Source of the DNA: Candidatus Stahliibacteriota bacterium
Lineage (GTDB): Bacteria; Hydrothermota; Tepidihabitantia; SM23-42
NCBI GenBank assembly: GCA_030613445.1
Contig: JAUWLY010000158.1
Coordinates: forward strand, 1 to 6,716
Length of the DNA stretch: 6,716 bases
Reading direction: 5' to 3'
Of this stretch, positions 5,731 through 6,716 are shown piece after piece. Each line of letters opens with the position of its first letter. Position 1 is the first letter of the stretch. Position numbers and translations under genes: made by a program. The notes beneath the pieces are model-generated. The model was not told the origin of the DNA. It saw only the letters and a list, made by a program, of their open reading frames with translations, and did not search any database.

Positions 5731-6489
5731 ATGCTTGAAAAAGACAGCAAGATTATGGATACAATTGCAGAATCCAATAGATCGGTTGTTACAGGGATCG
5801 ACGAGAAGGACATTGAACATTGGATCAAGATTTCTATCTTAGACAGAGAATACAAAGTTCCTGCCGGCCTTACGATAATGCAGGCTATGGAATTTGCAGG
5901 ATACCGTTTTATTCGGTCGTGCGGTTGTCGGGCAGGTTTTTGTGGTGCTTGTACGACCGTTTATAGGATCGAAGGTGATTACCGCCTGCAAACTGCGATG
6001 GCTTGTCAAACAAGGGTCGAACATGGTATGTACTTAACTCAGATACCTTTTACACCAGCTGAAAGAGCGAACTACGACATAAATAAGCTATCCCCAGGTA
6101 TCGAAGCTTTCCTGACTAATTATCCCGAGATTCTAAGATGTTTGGGGTGTAACGCCTGCACTAAGGCATGCCCTCAGGATATTGATGTAATGGAGTATAT
6201 TGCGGCAGGGAAAAGGGGTGATATTGGTTTGATGTCTGATCTATCTTTTGACTGCATAATGTGCGGTCTGTGTGCGATGCGTTGTCCAGCAGAGTTGGCC
6301 CAGTATAATTATGCGCAGTTAGCGAGAAGACTCCACGGGAAATATGAAACACCGGCTCCAGACCATTTGAATACGAGAGTTAAAGAGATCGCCGATGGTA
6401 AATACAATGCAGAACTCGATAAACTTGTGAAGACTAATACAGAAGAATTAAGAAAACTGTATACAGCACGGGATATAGAGAAGGCTTAG
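5731..6489 (+). CDS. Fumarate reductase/succinate dehydrogenase-like iron-sulfur subunit with two 4Fe-4S motifs
   Basis: This 252-residue protein carries electrons between a flavoprotein and a membrane or soluble partner. A plant-type ferredoxin domain (about 30-105) holds C66, C71, C74 and C92 (C-x4-C-x2-C-x17-C) for a 2Fe-2S cluster; C64 is an extra nearby Cys. A helical ferredoxin domain follows with CLGCNACTKACP (C137, C140, C143, C147) and CIMCGLCAMRCP (C175, C178, C181, C185). Both are complete 4Fe-4S motifs, whereas classical SdhB/FrdB has one 4Fe-4S and one 3Fe-4S cluster. The C-terminal 50 residues are charged and helical. The N-terminal 28 residues are polar, with no signal peptide, so it is cytoplasmic. 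The ATG is set by AGAGGAGG. The next gene begins ten bases later and is probably the flavin subunit. Related redox complexes (thiol:fumarate reductase, heterodisulfide reductase-linked enzymes) are possible. Confidence 0.82.
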   Translation: MLEKDSKIMDTIAESNRSVVTGIDEKDIEHWIKISILDREYKVPAGLTIMQAMEFAGYRFIRSCGCRAGFCGACTTVYRIEGDYRLQTAMACQTRVEHGMYLTQIPFTPAERANYDINKLSPGIEAFLTNYPEILRCLGCNACTKACPQDIDVMEYIAAGKRGDIGLMSDLSFDCIMCGLCAMRCPAELAQYNYAQLARRLHGKYETPAPDHLNTRVKEIADGKYNAELDKLVKTNTEELRKLYTARDIEKA

Positions 6490-6498
6490 GGGGTAAGC

Positions 6499-6716
6499 AT
6501 GGCAGAATTGAAATTCATTGGCGGTTATCCAGAATATATGAGAAAACATATTGAAGTGGTCAATAGTACCAGGGCTAAGCGTAAGGATTTTACGGCCAAA
6601 GCGATGAGCATGGAAGAGCGGGATGAAGTGCTCAAAGTTCATCCTGACTACGCAGCCGGTGGCAAACGTGCGATCAGCTTGGGTCCAAATAAAGGGGATA
6701 TGGCACCTAATGAAGT
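6499..6716 (+). CDS. Probable flavoprotein subunit of a fumarate reductase-like enzyme (N-terminus only)
   Basis: Seventy-two codons are visible before the window ends. The ATG at 6499 is preceded by AGGGGG (6488-6493), which overlaps the upstream TAG stop, so translation is tightly linked to the iron-sulfur gene. The segment has a basic helical start (TRAKRKDF at 24-31), then EERDEVLKVHPDYAAGGKRAISLGPNKG. From memory, a similar HPDY...GPNKG stretch precedes the FAD-binding domain in some anaerobe fumarate reductase/succinate dehydrogenase-type flavoproteins. The GxGxxG flavin motif would lie downstream and is not visible, so the call rests on this memory and on the neighbouring iron-sulfur subunit. 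It could instead be another partner of that subunit. Confidence 0.5.
   Translation, partial: MAELKFIGGYPEYMRKHIEVVNSTRAKRKDFTAKAMSMEERDEVLKVHPDYAAGGKRAISLGPNKGDMAPNE

Overview
The window reads as ordinary bacterial chromosome with moderate GC, and every gene is on the + strand. It holds the tail of a replicative helicase gene, an Mla/MCE lipid-transport cassette, radA, a PIN-TRAM protein gene, an M42 peptidase gene, and the start of an operon for an iron-sulfur/flavin oxidoreductase. I see no phage, transposase, CRISPR, tRNA or rRNA gene, and no recognisable defence system. The MCE protein ends in a conserved tail (ENPDRYINIKVF) like that of FCB-group (Bacteroidetes-like) MCE proteins. With the mlaEFD order and a fumarate reductase-like module this suggests a Gram-negative anaerobe, perhaps from an FCB-related or candidate phylum. 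That placement is an inference with low confidence.

Layout. Bases 2-157 encode the C-terminus of DnaB. Its end overlaps mlaE (144-881), which overlaps mlaF (878-1567), which overlaps mlaD (1560-2294), so the four genes form one tightly packed transcription unit. Bases 2295-2545 are the longest stretch without an assigned gene. They contain imperfect inverted repeats near both ends, two short odd-centred palindromes, one stem-loop, and a possible 20-codon reading frame that ends nine bases before radA. radA (2546-3883) is followed after 45 bases by a PIN-TRAM gene (3929-4570), which overlaps an M42 aminopeptidase gene (4557-5603). An exact-consensus sigma70-type promoter (5600-5627) overlaps the peptidase stop codon. 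It should drive the last operon: an iron-sulfur subunit (5731-6489) and a probable flavoprotein subunit (6499 to the window end, incomplete).

How the genes work together. MlaE, MlaF and MlaD would form an inner-membrane ABC machine moving lipids to or from the outer membrane. RadA serves recombinational repair. The PIN-TRAM protein resembles the C-terminal half of YacL-type proteins, which lie near radA in Firmicutes, but it lacks their membrane segments and one expected acidic residue of the PIN site. The last two genes look like the electron-transfer and catalytic subunits of a fumarate reductase/succinate dehydrogenase-like enzyme, whose iron-sulfur subunit has two full 4Fe-4S motifs. The points most worth a second look are the 2295-2545 spacer, the altered PIN protein and the promoter-leader of the redox operon. 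I found no convincing new system.
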